Positions 63,063-64,000 of a DNA stretch of 64,000 nucleotides are shown here, piece by piece (positions within the stretch are counted from its first letter, which is position 1; every line of letters starts with the position of its first letter). Position numbers and translations under genes: made by a program. The DNA is from an uncultured Pelagibacteraceae bacterium (GTDB taxonomy: Bacteria > Pseudomonadota > Alphaproteobacteria > Pelagibacterales > Pelagibacteraceae), in the NCBI GenBank assembly GCA_902527215.1, contig CABZOF010000001.1, forward strand, positions 354,501 through 418,500, in the 5' to 3' direction. Under the pieces are notes generated by a model. That model had not been told where the DNA came from, searched no databases, and worked only from the letters and a program-made list of their open reading frames with translations.

Positions 63063-63929
63063 TTATTTTTGACATAAATTACAAAAAAAACTAGACCTAT
63101 TTGAAATAAATTTTTTATGTATCATCCCTTTGCAGCTATATTTTAAACATTTTTTATTTTCTCTTTGATAAACATTAAAATTATTTTGAAAAGAACCTTG
63201 GTCTCCACTTGTATTCATAAAATTCCTGATACTCGATCCTCCTTTCTCAATTGCTTTTCTTAAAACTACTTTTGAAAAATGTGAAATTTTTTGACAATCT
63301 CTTAAGCTAAGCGAACTTGCCTCCTTAGATGGTAAAATCTTACATAAAAATAATATTTCACTTGCATAAATATTACCAATTCCTGAAACAAAGTTTTGAT
63401 CAATTAAAAAATTCTTAATATTTTTTTTTTTATTTTTAAAATAATTAAAAATATAATTTTTATTAAATAAAGGATCAAAAGGTTCTGGTCCATATTTTTT
63501 AAAATTATTATGTATATCTTCTTCATTTTTAAAATAAGAAAAATAACCAAATCTTCTTGGATCGTTATAAATTAATTTAAAGTTATCGATTTTGATTTCT
63601 ACATGATTATGCTTTTTAGGTAACAATGGAGAATGATAAAAACTGGTATTTGTTATGGAATTTTTTTTTCTAGATTTACTTATCAAATGAATAGTTCCTG
63701 ACATTCCAAGATGTATCATTAAATTAGAGCTATCCTCAAATTTGAGTATTAAATGTTTTGAAAACCTATCTACTTTAATGATTTTTTTTTTTAGTATATT
63801 TTTTTCAAAATTTTTTGGGATCTTAAACCTTAAATTTCTATTTTTTATTAATATGCCTTTAATAATCTTTCCTGTAATAGTCTTATTCAAAGATTGTTTG
63901 ACGATTTCTACTTCTGGTAATTCGGGCAT
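63063..63929 (-). CDS. mutM: Formamidopyrimidine-DNA glycosylase
   Basis: MPELPEVEIVKQSL; C-terminal zinc finger CLKYSCKGMIHKKFISNRSSFFCNLC. Confidence 0.95.
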   Translation of the reverse strand: MPELPEVEIVKQSLNKTITGKIIKGILIKNRNLRFKIPKNFEKNILKKKIIKVDRFSKHLILKFEDSSNLMIHLGMSGTIHLISKSRKKNSITNTSFYHSPLLPKKHNHVEIKIDNFKLIYNDPRRFGYFSYFKNEEDIHNNFKKYGPEPFDPLFNKNYIFNYFKNKKKNIKNFLIDQNFVSGIGNIYASEILFLCKILPSKEASSLSLRDCQKISHFSKVVLRKAIEKGGSSIRNFMNTSGDQGSFQNNFNVYQRENKKCLKYSCKGMIHKKFISNRSSFFCNLCQK

Positions 63930-63962
63930 TTCATACTATATTAGTGTTTTAATATAATTTAT

Positions 63963-64000
63963 ATGCAACAAAATCTTCAAAATAAAGTAGGTCTCGTCGA
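63963..64000 (+). CDS. Truncated ORF start, probably UbiE methyltransferase
   Basis: MQQNLQNKVGLV..., divergent from mutM; ubiE commonly sits here in Alphaproteobacteria. Only 12 codons visible. Confidence 0.4.
   Translation, partial: MQQNLQNKVGLV

Overview
The window is AT-rich and densely packed. Its gene content and order look like a streamlined marine alphaproteobacterium of the SAR11/Pelagibacterales type; this assignment is inferred and was not searched. Most of it is core chromosome: dapD/dapE, truA-fmt-def, aroK-aroB, a DnaJ-cobS-cobT trio, a RegB-like kinase, gyrB, lepA, the thrS-infC-rpmI-rplT-pheS-pheT cluster, gltB-gltD, uppP, a pyruvate dehydrogenase operon, a TRAP-TAXI transporter, SUV3-type helicase-TerB-fdxA-carD, argH-lysA, dnaN-dnaA-rpsT-mutM, and a truncated ORF at the right edge. 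There are three tRNAs: Ser-GGA, Arg-ACG and Leu-CAA. I saw no CRISPR array, prophage, IS element or rRNA. The most notable observations are: (1) an unlisted 27-aa polycationic ORF (MAKRRKKAAKKKTKKKAKKKAKKKKRR) with its own Shine-Dalgarno-like site, 5'UTR hairpin and intrinsic terminator, convergent with a CarD gene that carries a ~94-residue Lys-rich N-terminal tail; (2) a pyruvate dehydrogenase in which the lipoyl domain sits on E1 (AceE) and is missing from E2; (3) adjacent HDAC-family and SET-domain genes; (4) a perfect 10-bp hairpin that buries the ribosome-binding site of the TRAP permease; (5) convergent gene pairs whose stop codons interlock (TTAG/CTAA).
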